Source of the DNA: an uncultured Collinsella sp. | Lineage (GTDB): Bacteria > Actinomycetota > Coriobacteriia > Coriobacteriales > Coriobacteriaceae | Reading direction: 5' to 3' | DNA: 53,096 nucleotides | Assembly (NCBI GenBank): GCA_949285915.1 | Contig: CASDZW010000016.1 | Span: 1 to 53,096 of the forward strand | In this document: positions 24,710 through 33,925 of the stretch, piece after piece | How positions within the stretch are numbered: position 1 is the first letter of the stretch | Layout: each line of letters begins with the position of its first letter | Translations under genes and position numbers: made by a program | Notes under the pieces: model-generated | Database searches by the model: none | Seen by the model: only the letters and a program-made list of their open reading frames with translations | What the model was told of the DNA's origin: nothing

Positions 24710-25305
24710 TGGAGTTCCTCAACGCTCTGTTCTCTGCAGCGCTCGACCAGAACATCGTCTTTGGCCAGCTTGTGGGTATGGTCATCGTTTTTCTGGCTGC
24801 TGAGCGCCCGCAGGACGCCTTCCGCTTGGGCGGCGCCCTTTGGGCGGCGTGCTTTGCTGCCGGTCTCATCGGTTGGCCGGTCTACGCTGGCATCTTGGCA
24901 CCCTGGGGTATCGATTACATGGCGCCTGTGGTCTACCTGCTGGTGAGCGCCGCGGTCATTTTCGCTGGCGGTGCCATCGCTGCCGCTTCGCGCGCACGTG
25001 CCGAGCGTTCGCGCATCTATCAGCTCTGCGCGCTTCTCGCCGTCAACGCTGCCGTGCTCGCCACCCCGCTTTCGATGGCCGCTTCTGCTGATGTGGCGAC
25101 CTTCGACGTTGCCCTCGGCACCGCTTTTGGTACTGGCATGGGCATCTTCATCGCTGTGGTTGCCTTCGCCTTCATCCATGACCGCATCGACGAGCGCCTC
25201 GTTCCGGGCGTTCTCCGCGGTGTGCCCATCTCGCTCATCACGGCGGCCCTTATGGCTCTCGCCTTCACGGGCGTTGCGGGCATCGCCGGCGGAATGTTCG
25301 TGTAA
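24709..25305 (+). CDS. rnfA: RnfA, membrane subunit
   Basis: RnfA is the six-helix partner of RnfE. The 198-residue protein (MEFLNALFSAALDQNIVFGQLVGM) has the expected length, with repeated hydrophobic segments and ALLAVNAAVLATP matching the CLVNC-type helix, though here without the usual Cys (VNAAVL). Start and rnfE stop share TAATG. The order C-D-G-E-A is the Gram-positive rnf order, so rnfB is expected next. The missing Cys in the half-helix motif is unusual, because RnfA and RnfE Cys residues hold a membrane [2Fe-2S] cluster. Confidence 0.88.
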   Translation: MEFLNALFSAALDQNIVFGQLVGMVIVFLAAERPQDAFRLGGALWAACFAAGLIGWPVYAGILAPWGIDYMAPVVYLLVSAAVIFAGGAIAAASRARAERSRIYQLCALLAVNAAVLATPLSMAASADVATFDVALGTAFGTGMGIFIAVVAFAFIHDRIDERLVPGVLRGVPISLITAALMALAFTGVAGIAGGMFV

Positions 25306-25318
25306 GGGGGTTGGAGCT

Positions 25319-25498
25319 ATGGGAATCTACCTCATCGCACCGCCGATCATGATCCTCGTGCTTGCGGTCATCCCCGCTGCGGTGATCGGCTTTGCTTCGC
25401 GCGCCGTCCGCCGTGCCGATTGGCTCGAGGCCAAGGCTGCAGCAGAGGCTGCTGAAGCCGCCGAGGCAACCGAGGAAACGGACGCTGCTCAGGCGTAG
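25319..25498 (+). CDS. RnfB reduced to its membrane anchor (59 residues)
   Basis: This small protein occupies the rnfB position. Its sequence is one hydrophobic helix (IMILVLAVIPAAVIGFASRAVRR) followed by an Ala/Glu-rich tail (KAAAEAAEAAEATEE). The helix resembles the RnfB N-terminus (in E. coli RsxB, AFGAILGYASRRF). It contains no Cys, so the 4Fe-4S domains that accept electrons from ferredoxin are absent. GGGGTTGGAG precedes the ATG at 25319. The next 637 bp hold no iron-sulfur motif in any frame I examined, and the stop is followed by a good terminator, so this is not simply a missed frameshift. Confidence 0.75.
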   Translation: MGIYLIAPPIMILVLAVIPAAVIGFASRAVRRADWLEAKAAAEAAEAAEATEETDAAQA

Positions 25499-25527
25499 GG
25501 CGTCTTGCCAACATATGCTGCGACGAG

Positions 25528-25562
25528 GCGCGGCGTGCTCCAAGGGGCGCGCCGCGCTTTTT
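25528..25562 (+). terminator. Terminator of the rnf operon
   Basis: GCGCGGCG (25528-25535) pairs with CGCCGCGC (25550-25557) and TTTTT follows at 25558-25562. Confidence 0.8.
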
Positions 25563-25918
25563 GCGGAACAAAACGGCGTGACACACAAGGGGATGGGCGG
25601 ACAGAGGCCTGTTGAAGAAAAACCTGCGAAGTAAGTGGGCTCTGCAAGGATACGAGATGGCACCTCAAAGGGGCTTGTGCATCAACTGGGAAAACGCGCT
25701 CACAATGAACCGGAAGCGAGCAGTCTGGACGGTTTGTTTGAAGTAGGCCACTTACTTCACGTGTTTTTCGGAAAGGGGACTTTGTACTGCACGGATCATA
25801 TGAAGTGCTCCGCCCAGCTCGAGCATTTGGAGAGTCCCGAAGGTCTGGTTCGTAGGCGCATTGCCCACAGGCTTTTACGTAAGTCTCTAGCACATCTTCA
25901 GCGTGCCCTCTTGGAAAC
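25563..25918. other. Non-coding, repeat-bearing stretch after rnf
   Basis: No convincing gene is present; ORFs of 99 (plus) and 167 (minus) codons overlap here but have no ribosome-binding site or recognisable motif. GAAGTAAGTGGGC (25628-25640) and GGCCACTTACTTC (25746-25758) are inverted copies with one mismatch. Base composition is less GC-rich than the neighbours, which suggests inserted or decayed DNA. Confidence 0.5.
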
Positions 25919-28388
<2,470 letters not shown>

Positions 28389-28394
28389 GCGCGT

Positions 28395-28437
28395 CTTACC
28401 GATTCCTTACCAAATCCGTCATCTCCCCTTACCGAAT
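28395..28437 (+). repeat. Three helically phased direct repeats CTTACCRAWT
   Basis: Copies start at 28395, 28406 and 28428, spaced 11 and 22 nt, so all lie on one DNA face. They sit just after the ligA stop and about 60-100 nt upstream of the sigI promoter. Such phased repeats are typical targets of OmpR-type regulators. Confidence 0.5.
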
Positions 28438-28493
28438 GTGCGCCGGCGACCCGGTACGCTCGACGTTCCAGCAGTTTTGACCAATCTGCCCGC

Positions 28494-28530
28494 GCGACCC
28501 CAAAACGCGCGTGCGCGCTGCGCATCCTAT
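28494..28530 (+). promoter_or_regulatory. Candidate SigI-type promoter of the sigI operon
   Basis: GCGACCCC (28494-28501), a 19-nt spacer and CGCATCCTAT (28521-28530) precede sigI. The same two elements with the same 19-nt spacing occur before the lipoprotein gene (30125-30161). ACCCC-type -35 elements are known for SigI of Firmicutes, so autoregulation is inferred. Confidence 0.6.
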
Positions 28531-28547
28531 GGGCAGAAGGGGAGACC

Positions 28548-29303
28548 ATGGGTTTGCGGAACGACATTGCCGCGCGCGTGCGGGCGGCGCAGAGGGATGC
28601 GCATCGGGCAGATGACCTGGTACGCGACTACCTGCCGTTCATCAAGGCCGAGACCGCAAAGTTCACGGGGCGAAGCCCCCAAGAGGGGTCTGATGACGAG
28701 CTGGGAATCGCTATGTTTGCGTTTCACGAGGCAGTGATGGCATATGATGCGCGCCGCGGCGCGTTCCTGCCGCTTGCGGCCCGCTTCATCAAAAACCGCC
28801 TCATCGACTACCGCCGCCGCGAGGCGCGCCACCTCACGGTCGTGTCGCTCGACAGCGCAACCGACGACACCGACGGTGACGAGCGTCCCGCTCTGGTGGA
28901 CCAAATCGCCACTGAACATTCGGATATGGACGAGGGCATGGTTCGCGAGGCGACGCGAAAAGAGATTCGCGAGCTCGCCGCGCTCCTCGAGACCTACGGC
29001 GTGTCGTTTGCTGACGTAGCGGACAATTGCCCTAAGCAGGACCGCACACTCGATACCTGCCGGACCGCCATCCGCTATGCGCGCGAGCATTTTGAGCTCA
29101 TCGAGCAGCTTGAGGCAACGGGTAAGCTACCGCTTGCCGCCATAGCCTCAGGCGCGGGTGTCGAGCGCAAGACGCTCGAGCGCCACCGTCGCTACCTTGT
29201 GGCGATGCTTCTCATCTATACCAACGGCTTCGACATCATTCGAGACCACCTCTACAAGGTGGTTGGTGCCGCGCCCGAGGTAGCGGGGGGTGATGCGGCA
29301 TGA
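28548..29303 (+). CDS. sigI: RNA polymerase sigma factor SigI
   Basis: This 251-residue alternative sigma factor belongs to the SigI subfamily, known from heat shock in Bacillus and cellulosome control in Clostridium thermocellum. Region 2 is seen in RDYLPFIKAETAKFTGR, DDELGIAMFAFHEAVMAYD and FLPLAARFIKNRLIDYRRRE. The C-terminal part (SGAGVERKTLERHRRYLVAMLLIYTNGFDIIRDHL) is the SigI-specific helix-turn-helix, with ERHRRYL typical. AGAAGGGGAG lies before the ATG. Its stop overlaps the start of the anti-sigma gene (ATGA), showing coupled synthesis. Confidence 0.92.
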   Translation: MGLRNDIAARVRAAQRDAHRADDLVRDYLPFIKAETAKFTGRSPQEGSDDELGIAMFAFHEAVMAYDARRGAFLPLAARFIKNRLIDYRRREARHLTVVSLDSATDDTDGDERPALVDQIATEHSDMDEGMVREATRKEIRELAALLETYGVSFADVADNCPKQDRTLDTCRTAIRYAREHFELIEQLEATGKLPLAAIASGAGVERKTLERHRRYLVAMLLIYTNGFDIIRDHLYKVVGAAPEVAGGDAA

Positions 29304-30064
29304 GGTACCTGGTGCTCGAGTGCGCTCTGAGCTTTGCCGTCGTGCTCGACGAAGAGGGCCGCGTGCGGCGCGTGCCCAACCTGGGCTACGCCGTGGGCGA
29401 GGTGCGGGAGGATATCTACCTTGCCGATACGCCCATAGACGACGCCGCGGTCCGGCGCCGCGGTCCGGCGCGCACGGTGTGGTGGCTGGCGGCTGCGGCT
29501 TGCCTTTGCGCTGCCATCATCGGCGGTGCGTGGTTCTGGCAGACGCCGCGAGGTACCGTGCACTTGGAGATTAACCCATCTGTTGCCATTGAGGTCAACC
29601 GGTTTGACCGTGTGGTTGGGCTTGCTGGTGAGAATGCCGACGGCGAGGCCCTTATCGAGGGCTATTGGTCCTACGGCAAGGAGGCCGAGACGGTGGTCTT
29701 TGAGCTCACCGACCGCGCGGCCGACGCGGGGGATCTTGCAGCAGGTGGCGCGGTGGCACTTGATGTGGCTTCGGACGACGAACCATGGCGCGCCGAGACC
29801 GAGGAGCGTCTGATCGCTGACCTCTCCGCCCACGTGGGCGAGGACATCATGGTCGCTCGCAGGGCAGACATCGAGGCCGCGCAGGCAGCTGCTGACGATC
29901 TGCTTGAGGAGGTAGTCGTCGAGGTGCCCGAGCCGGAGCCCGCGGACCCCGCGCCTGCGCTGGCAGCGCCCGCGCCTGCGCCTGCCCCCGCCCCGACGCC
30001 TGAGCCAACCTATAGCGATGACAGCGGCTACGGGAACTCCGGTTACAGCGGTTACGACGATTAA
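29300..30064 (+). CDS. rsgI: RsgI-like transmembrane anti-sigma factor
   Basis: This 254-residue protein should hold SigI inactive at the membrane until an outside signal. The N-terminal cytoplasmic RsgI domain (about 1-55: LVLECALSFAVVLDEEGRVRRVPN) is followed by one membrane helix (about 59-80: TVWWLAAAACLCAAIIGGAWFW) and the RsgI extracellular core (HLEINPSVAIEVNRFDRVVGLAGENADGEALI). Instead of a carbohydrate-binding module, the outer part ends in a Pro/Ala-rich stretch and a Gly/Tyr/Ser/Asp tail (SGYGNSGYSGYDD). That tail resembles the end of the lipoprotein encoded next. Confidence 0.9.
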   Translation: MRYLVLECALSFAVVLDEEGRVRRVPNLGYAVGEVREDIYLADTPIDDAAVRRRGPARTVWWLAAAACLCAAIIGGAWFWQTPRGTVHLEINPSVAIEVNRFDRVVGLAGENADGEALIEGYWSYGKEAETVVFELTDRAADAGDLAAGGAVALDVASDDEPWRAETEERLIADLSAHVGEDIMVARRADIEAAQAAADDLLEEVVVEVPEPEPADPAPALAAPAPAPAPAPTPEPTYSDDSGYGNSGYSGYDD

Positions 30065-30124
30065 CGCTCGCGTTCTGGCTTCTCCTGCGTAGCGGCAAGA
30101 AAAAAAGTCCAAAAAAGTATTCGT

Positions 30125-30161
30125 GCGACCCCGGTTTGGGAATGGGTCCTCCGCAACCTAT
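30125..30161 (+). promoter_or_regulatory. Second SigI-type promoter, before the lipoprotein gene
   Basis: GCGACCCC (30125-30132), 19 nt, CGCAACCTAT (30152-30161) reproduces the sigI promoter signature, differing by one base in the -10-like block. The intervening 19 nt are unrelated, so the match is not a simple duplication. CAGAAGGG follows both copies. Confidence 0.6.
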
Positions 30162-30209
30162 CACTGTCAGAAGGGAAAACCGGAAGAACCGGTGACCAAA
30201 GGAGGAAAC

Positions 30210-31316
30210 ATGTTGGCTACAAGGACTCTCTCCCGCATCGCAGGCATCGGCGTGTGCGCTGCCCTGATAGCCGGGCTTAGCGGCTGCGGAACGCTGCTCC
30301 CCTCAACTCCCTCGGGTAGTGGCACGGCGGCCATCGGTAGCGTTCTTTTGAGCGTGAACCCCGAGATTGAGATCGCCTATGACAGCCAGGGCGACGTGGT
30401 GGCGGTTTCTGGCGCCAATGAGGACGGCAAGAGCGTGCTTGCCGATTTTGACAACGCTATCGGTCGGCCGGCGACGATGGTTGCGGGTGAGCTCGTCGGC
30501 GAGATTGATGACGATGGCTACTTTGAGAACGGCATCGGCGGGCGCGAGCGCAATATCGTTCTCAAGATCGCGGACGGGTCGCGGGCGCCTTCCGATAGCT
30601 TTATGGATGACATGGCGGCAAGTGTGCAGAAGGCGGCAAGCGACCGCGGTTTGGGCTCGAGCGCCTACGCCATCGGAGATGACGACCTGGACGATACCGG
30701 ACTCATTGGCATCGATGCTGCCAAGCAGCTGGTATTGGGGCAGCTGGGGCTCGATCCGGCGACGGTGACCTTCCACGAGCGCGAGTATGAACTCGATGAC
30801 GGCGTGTATGAGTTCGAGTTCACAGCGAACGGCACCGAATACGACTTTGAGGTTGACGCTCGTACCGGCAAGGTGCTCGAGGCCGACTTTGACCGCAACG
30901 ATGACTGGGACGACCGCGATACGTGGGATGATGGCAATTCTGGCTACGACGACGGCAACTCGGCATACGATGATGGAAACTCCGCCTATGATGACGGCAA
31001 CTCGGCCTACGATGATGGAAATTCGGCATACGACGACGGCAACTCTGGCTATGACGACGATATGGACGACTACGACGACGGAAATTCCGCGTATGACGAC
31101 GGTGTGAGCGACTACGGCGTGACCGCAACGGTCTCGACTGCCGCCCCCGCCCCAGCTCCCGCTCCGGAGCCCACTTCAGCACCCGCTCCCGCCCCGTCAC
31201 CCTCCTACGATAGCGACAGTGGGTATGACTACGACAGCGGATACGATTACGATGACGGAAACTCGGGCTACGACTCTGATAGCGGCTACGACGCTGACAG
31301 CGGATACGACGATTAG
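30210..31316 (+). CDS. Secreted lipoprotein with RsgI-type and PepSY domains and DDGNSAY repeats
   Basis: This 368-residue lipoprotein has a signal peptide with lipobox LSGC. Residues about 45-80 (SVLLSVNPEIEIAYDSQGDVVAVSGANEDGKSVL) match the extracellular core of RsgI. About 165-230 is PepSY-like (AAKQLVLGQLGLDPATVTFHEREYELDDGVYEFEF, VDARTGKVLEADFD). Then come eight 7-residue repeats (DDGNS[AG]Y, one degenerate), a Pro/Ala spacer and a second Asp/Ser/Gly/Tyr tail. The gene follows sigI-rsgI and has its own SigI-type promoter, so it is probably a SigI target. It may act as an extracellular sensor, decoy or cell-surface binder; function is unproven. AAAGGAGG precedes the ATG. Confidence 0.8.
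   Translation: MLATRTLSRIAGIGVCAALIAGLSGCGTLLPSTPSGSGTAAIGSVLLSVNPEIEIAYDSQGDVVAVSGANEDGKSVLADFDNAIGRPATMVAGELVGEIDDDGYFENGIGGRERNIVLKIADGSRAPSDSFMDDMAASVQKAASDRGLGSSAYAIGDDDLDDTGLIGIDAAKQLVLGQLGLDPATVTFHEREYELDDGVYEFEFTANGTEYDFEVDARTGKVLEADFDRNDDWDDRDTWDDGNSGYDDGNSAYDDGNSAYDDGNSAYDDGNSAYDDGNSGYDDDMDDYDDGNSAYDDGVSDYGVTATVSTAAPAPAPAPEPTSAPAPAPSPSYDSDSGYDYDSGYDYDDGNSGYDSDSGYDADSGYDD
30927..31094 (+). repeat. Tandem 21-bp coding repeats (DDGNS[AG]Y) in the lipoprotein
   Basis: Eight 21-bp units encode DDGNSGY or DDGNSAY; unit 7 is DDDMDDY. Codons vary between units (GATGAT/GACGAC, GGA/GGC, AAC/AAT) while the peptide stays constant, which points to selection on the protein. Such acidic repeats could bind calcium or other cations. 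Confidence 0.85.
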
Positions 31317-31388
31317 CGCATCTGAAAGTCTCCTACAGGGACGGCCCCAGCGGTTGCCCCTTTCGCATGTAGTGAGAACGCGTTTATC

Positions 31389-31419
31389 GCAACCGGCAAA
31401 ACGATTCTCTGTCGGTTGC
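31389..31419. other. Small inverted repeat upstream of the marR promoter
   Basis: GCAACCG (31389-31395) and CGGTTGC (31413-31419) can pair over a 17-nt loop in the 202-nt gap after the lipoprotein gene. No U-run follows. Nothing else is seen in 31317-31447. Confidence 0.3.
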
Positions 31420-31447
31420 AAGATAGTGACAAGCTGGTGCAACTGTC

Positions 31448-31508
31448 TTGACAGGCGTGATAGCGTGAAGTAATACTTGATAAGTCAACAATTGACATAT
31501 CAAGTATT
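31448..31508 (+). promoter_or_regulatory. Strong promoter with overlapping MarR operator
   Basis: TTGACA (31448-31453), 17 nt, TAATAC (31471-31476). A long inverted repeat, AATACTTGATAAGTCAA (31472-31488) and TTGACATATCAAGTATT (31492-31508), has 16 of 17 matching positions around CAA. It covers the -10 and start region and ends 10 nt before the marR ATG. Binding would block transcription, so MarR should repress its own operon. Confidence 0.8.
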
Positions 31509-31518
31509 GCGAGGAGCT

Positions 31519-32118
31519 ATGCAAGACAACGAACGTGCAAATTCCTCAGAGGCAGACGCGACCGATCAAGTCAATCTTGGTGCCTACCGTATGCTGCTCT
31601 TTAGGGCGTCTCATGCCCAGAAGCAGCTTATGCACCCTTACATGGCAAGCATTGGATTGGGGACCGGTCAGCCCAAGCTGCTGAGCTACTTGGCCGAGAA
31701 CGGTTCCTGCACGCCCCGCGAGCTCGCCGACTTTTACGAGCTCGATCCAGCGGGCGTCTCGCGCATGCTCGACGCGCTTGAGCGCAAGGGCTTTGTGAGT
31801 TTTGCTCCGCATGCGGACGACCGCCGCTGCAAGGTGGTTTCGCTAACCAGCGAGGGGGAGCGCGTTGCCCGCGCGTGGAACGCCGCATGCGTGGAGGAGG
31901 CACGCGCCATGCTCGACGGCTTTACGCCCAAGGAACGCGAGGCGTTTGCCGAGTACCTGCGCCGCGCGCATGCAAACCTGCGTACCTACGGACAGAAGCT
32001 CGCCGCCGCCGTGGCAGAGAGCCAGGCCACCGGCCGCACGCCCGCCGAGCCCGGCGCGAACGAAGCGCACGCCGCGGGCGAGTCGCGCACTGCAGGGGAG
32101 GCGGCCTCCCATGCATGA
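31519..32118 (+). CDS. MarR family transcriptional regulator
   Basis: This 199-residue regulator should repress the operon with the two exporter genes that follow. The winged helix-turn-helix is seen in QPKLLSYLAENGSCTPRELADFYELDPAGVSRMLDALERKGFVSFAPHADDRRCKVVSLTSEGE, with DDRR as the wing. The C-terminal 45 residues are an Ala/Glu-rich extension. The ATG has GAGGAG upstream; an in-frame start at 31477 lies inside the operator and is rejected. Its 3' end overlaps the first ABC gene by 8 nt. Confidence 0.93.
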   Translation: MQDNERANSSEADATDQVNLGAYRMLLFRASHAQKQLMHPYMASIGLGTGQPKLLSYLAENGSCTPRELADFYELDPAGVSRMLDALERKGFVSFAPHADDRRCKVVSLTSEGERVARAWNAACVEEARAMLDGFTPKEREAFAEYLRRAHANLRTYGQKLAAAVAESQATGRTPAEPGANEAHAAGESRTAGEAASHA

Positions 32119-33925
32119 GCTCTGTCGCATCATCTCCTACCTGGGCCAGTACCGCCGCGATGCCATCCTCGGCATTCTGCTCGTCATCGTCGAGAGTGCC
32201 TTTGAGATGGTGATCCCCATCCTCATGGCAGACATCATCGACGTGGGCGTGGCAAACCGTGACCTCGGCTACATTGCCGGTCAGGGTCTGCTCATGGGCG
32301 CCTGCGCCATCGCTGCCCTCATCACGGGCCTGCTTTACGCCCGCTTTGCGGCGCGCGCCGCCTACGGGCTCGGCGCGCACCTGCGCGCGGCGGAGTACCA
32401 GAAGGTGCAGGAGTACTCGTTTGCAAACCTCGACCACTTTGAGACGTCGTCGCTCGTCACCCGCATGACCACGGACGTGACGGTCATCCAAAACGCGCTT
32501 AACGCCGGTTTTCGCCCCATGGTGCGCGGGCCCGTGATGCTCATCATCGGCTTTGCGCTCGCCTTCTACCTCAATGCCGAGCTTGCGCTTGTCTTTTGCG
32601 GCGTGGTGCCGATCATGGCCATCGCCATCGTTATCATCGTGCGTCGTGTGAGCCCGCTCTACGGCGTGCTCCAGGCAACGGTCGATAAACTGAACGACGT
32701 GGTGCAAGAGATGCTCACGGCCGTGCGCGCAGTTAAAGCCTACGTCCGCGGCGACTACGAGTGCGAGGAGTTCCGCCGCGTGAACGAGGGGCTCGCCGCC
32801 ACAAGCGAGCGGACGTTCCGCCTGGCGGTCTTCAACATGCCCGTGCTTTATGTGTCGATGTACACGGCAACGACCCTCATCATGTGGTTCGGCGGGCAGA
32901 TGATCTTGGGCGGGGCGCTTCAGGTGGGCGAGCTCACGGGTTTTCTCTCCTACGTCATGCAGATCCTCAACTCGCTCATCATGATTTCCAATGTGTTTTT
33001 GCTGCTCACGCGTTCGCTCGCGAGCGTGCACCGCATCTCTGAGGTACTGGACGAGCACGTTGACCTCACCTCGCCGGAGGGAGCGCTGACCGAGGTTGCG
33101 GACGGGTCGGTTGCCTTTGACGATGTCTCCTTCAAGTACCGCGCCGACGCGCAGGAGTACGTGCTCGAGCACATCTCGCTCGCCATTCCCGCTGGCGCCA
33201 CGGTGGGCATCCTCGGCGGCACGGGCTCGGGCAAGACTACGCTCGTGCAGCTGATTCCGCGCCTCTACGACGCGACGGAGGGCGAGGTCCGCGTGGGCGG
33301 GCGTGACGTGCGCGCCTATGACCTGGCCGCCCTGCGCGACGCGGTTGCCATCGTGCTGCAGAAAAACGTGCTCTTCTCGGGCACGGTGCGCGAGAACCTG
33401 CGTTGGGGCAACCCCAAAGCGACCGACGAGGAGCTTCTTGCGGCCTGTCGGCAGGCGCGGGTGGACGAGTTTCTCGACCGTTTGCCGGGTGGACTCGACT
33501 ACGACCTCGGCCAGGGCGGCGTGAACGTCTCCGGCGGGCAGAAGCAGCGTCTCTGCATTGCGCGTGCGCTTCTGAAGCATCCCAAGGTCATCATCTTTGA
33601 CGACTCCACGAGCGCGGTCGACATGGCAACGGATGCGCAGATTCGCGCGGCGCTTGCCAAGCTCACCGGTGTGACCAAGATCATCATCGCGCAGCGCGTG
33701 AACTCGGTAGAAGACGCCGACCAGATTATCGTGCTCGACGACGGCCGTGTGAGCGCCGTTGGCACGCACGACGAGCTTCTCGCCAGCTCCGAGATCTACC
33801 GCGAGATCTACACCTCGCAGCAATACGGCACAGTTGGGGACGGGGTCGTTTCGTGCACGGTTGGGGACGGGGTCGTTTCGTGCGCTTCGACAGACATCTC
33901 CGCCTCGAAGGGAGGTGAGCGCTAA
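32111..33925 (+). CDS. ABC exporter half-transporter with degenerate ATP site (subunit 1)
   Basis: This 604-residue protein has a six-helix ABC exporter domain (about 1-310) and an ATPase domain (Walker A GGTGSGKTT, signature NVSGGQKQR). Two catalytic positions deviate: Walker B reads VIIFDDSTS, with Asp for Glu, and the switch His is Gln (IIAQRVNSV). This is the pattern of the degenerate site in heterodimeric exporters. The C-terminus ends in two in-frame 9-residue repeats (TVGDGVVSC) derived from a DNA repeat also present in the next gene. Substrate is unknown; MarR control suggests drug or toxic metabolite export. Confidence 0.93.
   Translation: MHELCRIISYLGQYRRDAILGILLVIVESAFEMVIPILMADIIDVGVANRDLGYIAGQGLLMGACAIAALITGLLYARFAARAAYGLGAHLRAAEYQKVQEYSFANLDHFETSSLVTRMTTDVTVIQNALNAGFRPMVRGPVMLIIGFALAFYLNAELALVFCGVVPIMAIAIVIIVRRVSPLYGVLQATVDKLNDVVQEMLTAVRAVKAYVRGDYECEEFRRVNEGLAATSERTFRLAVFNMPVLYVSMYTATTLIMWFGGQMILGGALQVGELTGFLSYVMQILNSLIMISNVFLLLTRSLASVHRISEVLDEHVDLTSPEGALTEVADGSVAFDDVSFKYRADAQEYVLEHISLAIPAGATVGILGGTGSGKTTLVQLIPRLYDATEGEVRVGGRDVRAYDLAALRDAVAIVLQKNVLFSGTVRENLRWGNPKATDEELLAACRQARVDEFLDRLPGGLDYDLGQGGVNVSGGQKQRLCIARALLKHPKVIIFDDSTSAVDMATDAQIRAALAKLTGVTKIIIAQRVNSVEDADQIIVLDDGRVSAVGTHDELLASSEIYREIYTSQQYGTVGDGVVSCTVGDGVVSCASTDISASKGGER
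33834..33883 (+). repeat. Two in-frame copies of a 23-bp repeat at the end of ABC subunit 1
   Basis: TTGGGGACGGGGTCGTTTCG with trailing TGC occurs at 33834-33856 and 33861-33883, a 27-nt period that preserves the frame. Most of the same string recurs at 35050-35070 in the partner gene. The codons here differ from ordinary exporter C-termini. Confidence 0.75.

Noticed and set aside
31389-31419. Terminator of the lipoprotein gene
   Set aside because: The 7-bp stem has a 17-nt loop and no U-run.
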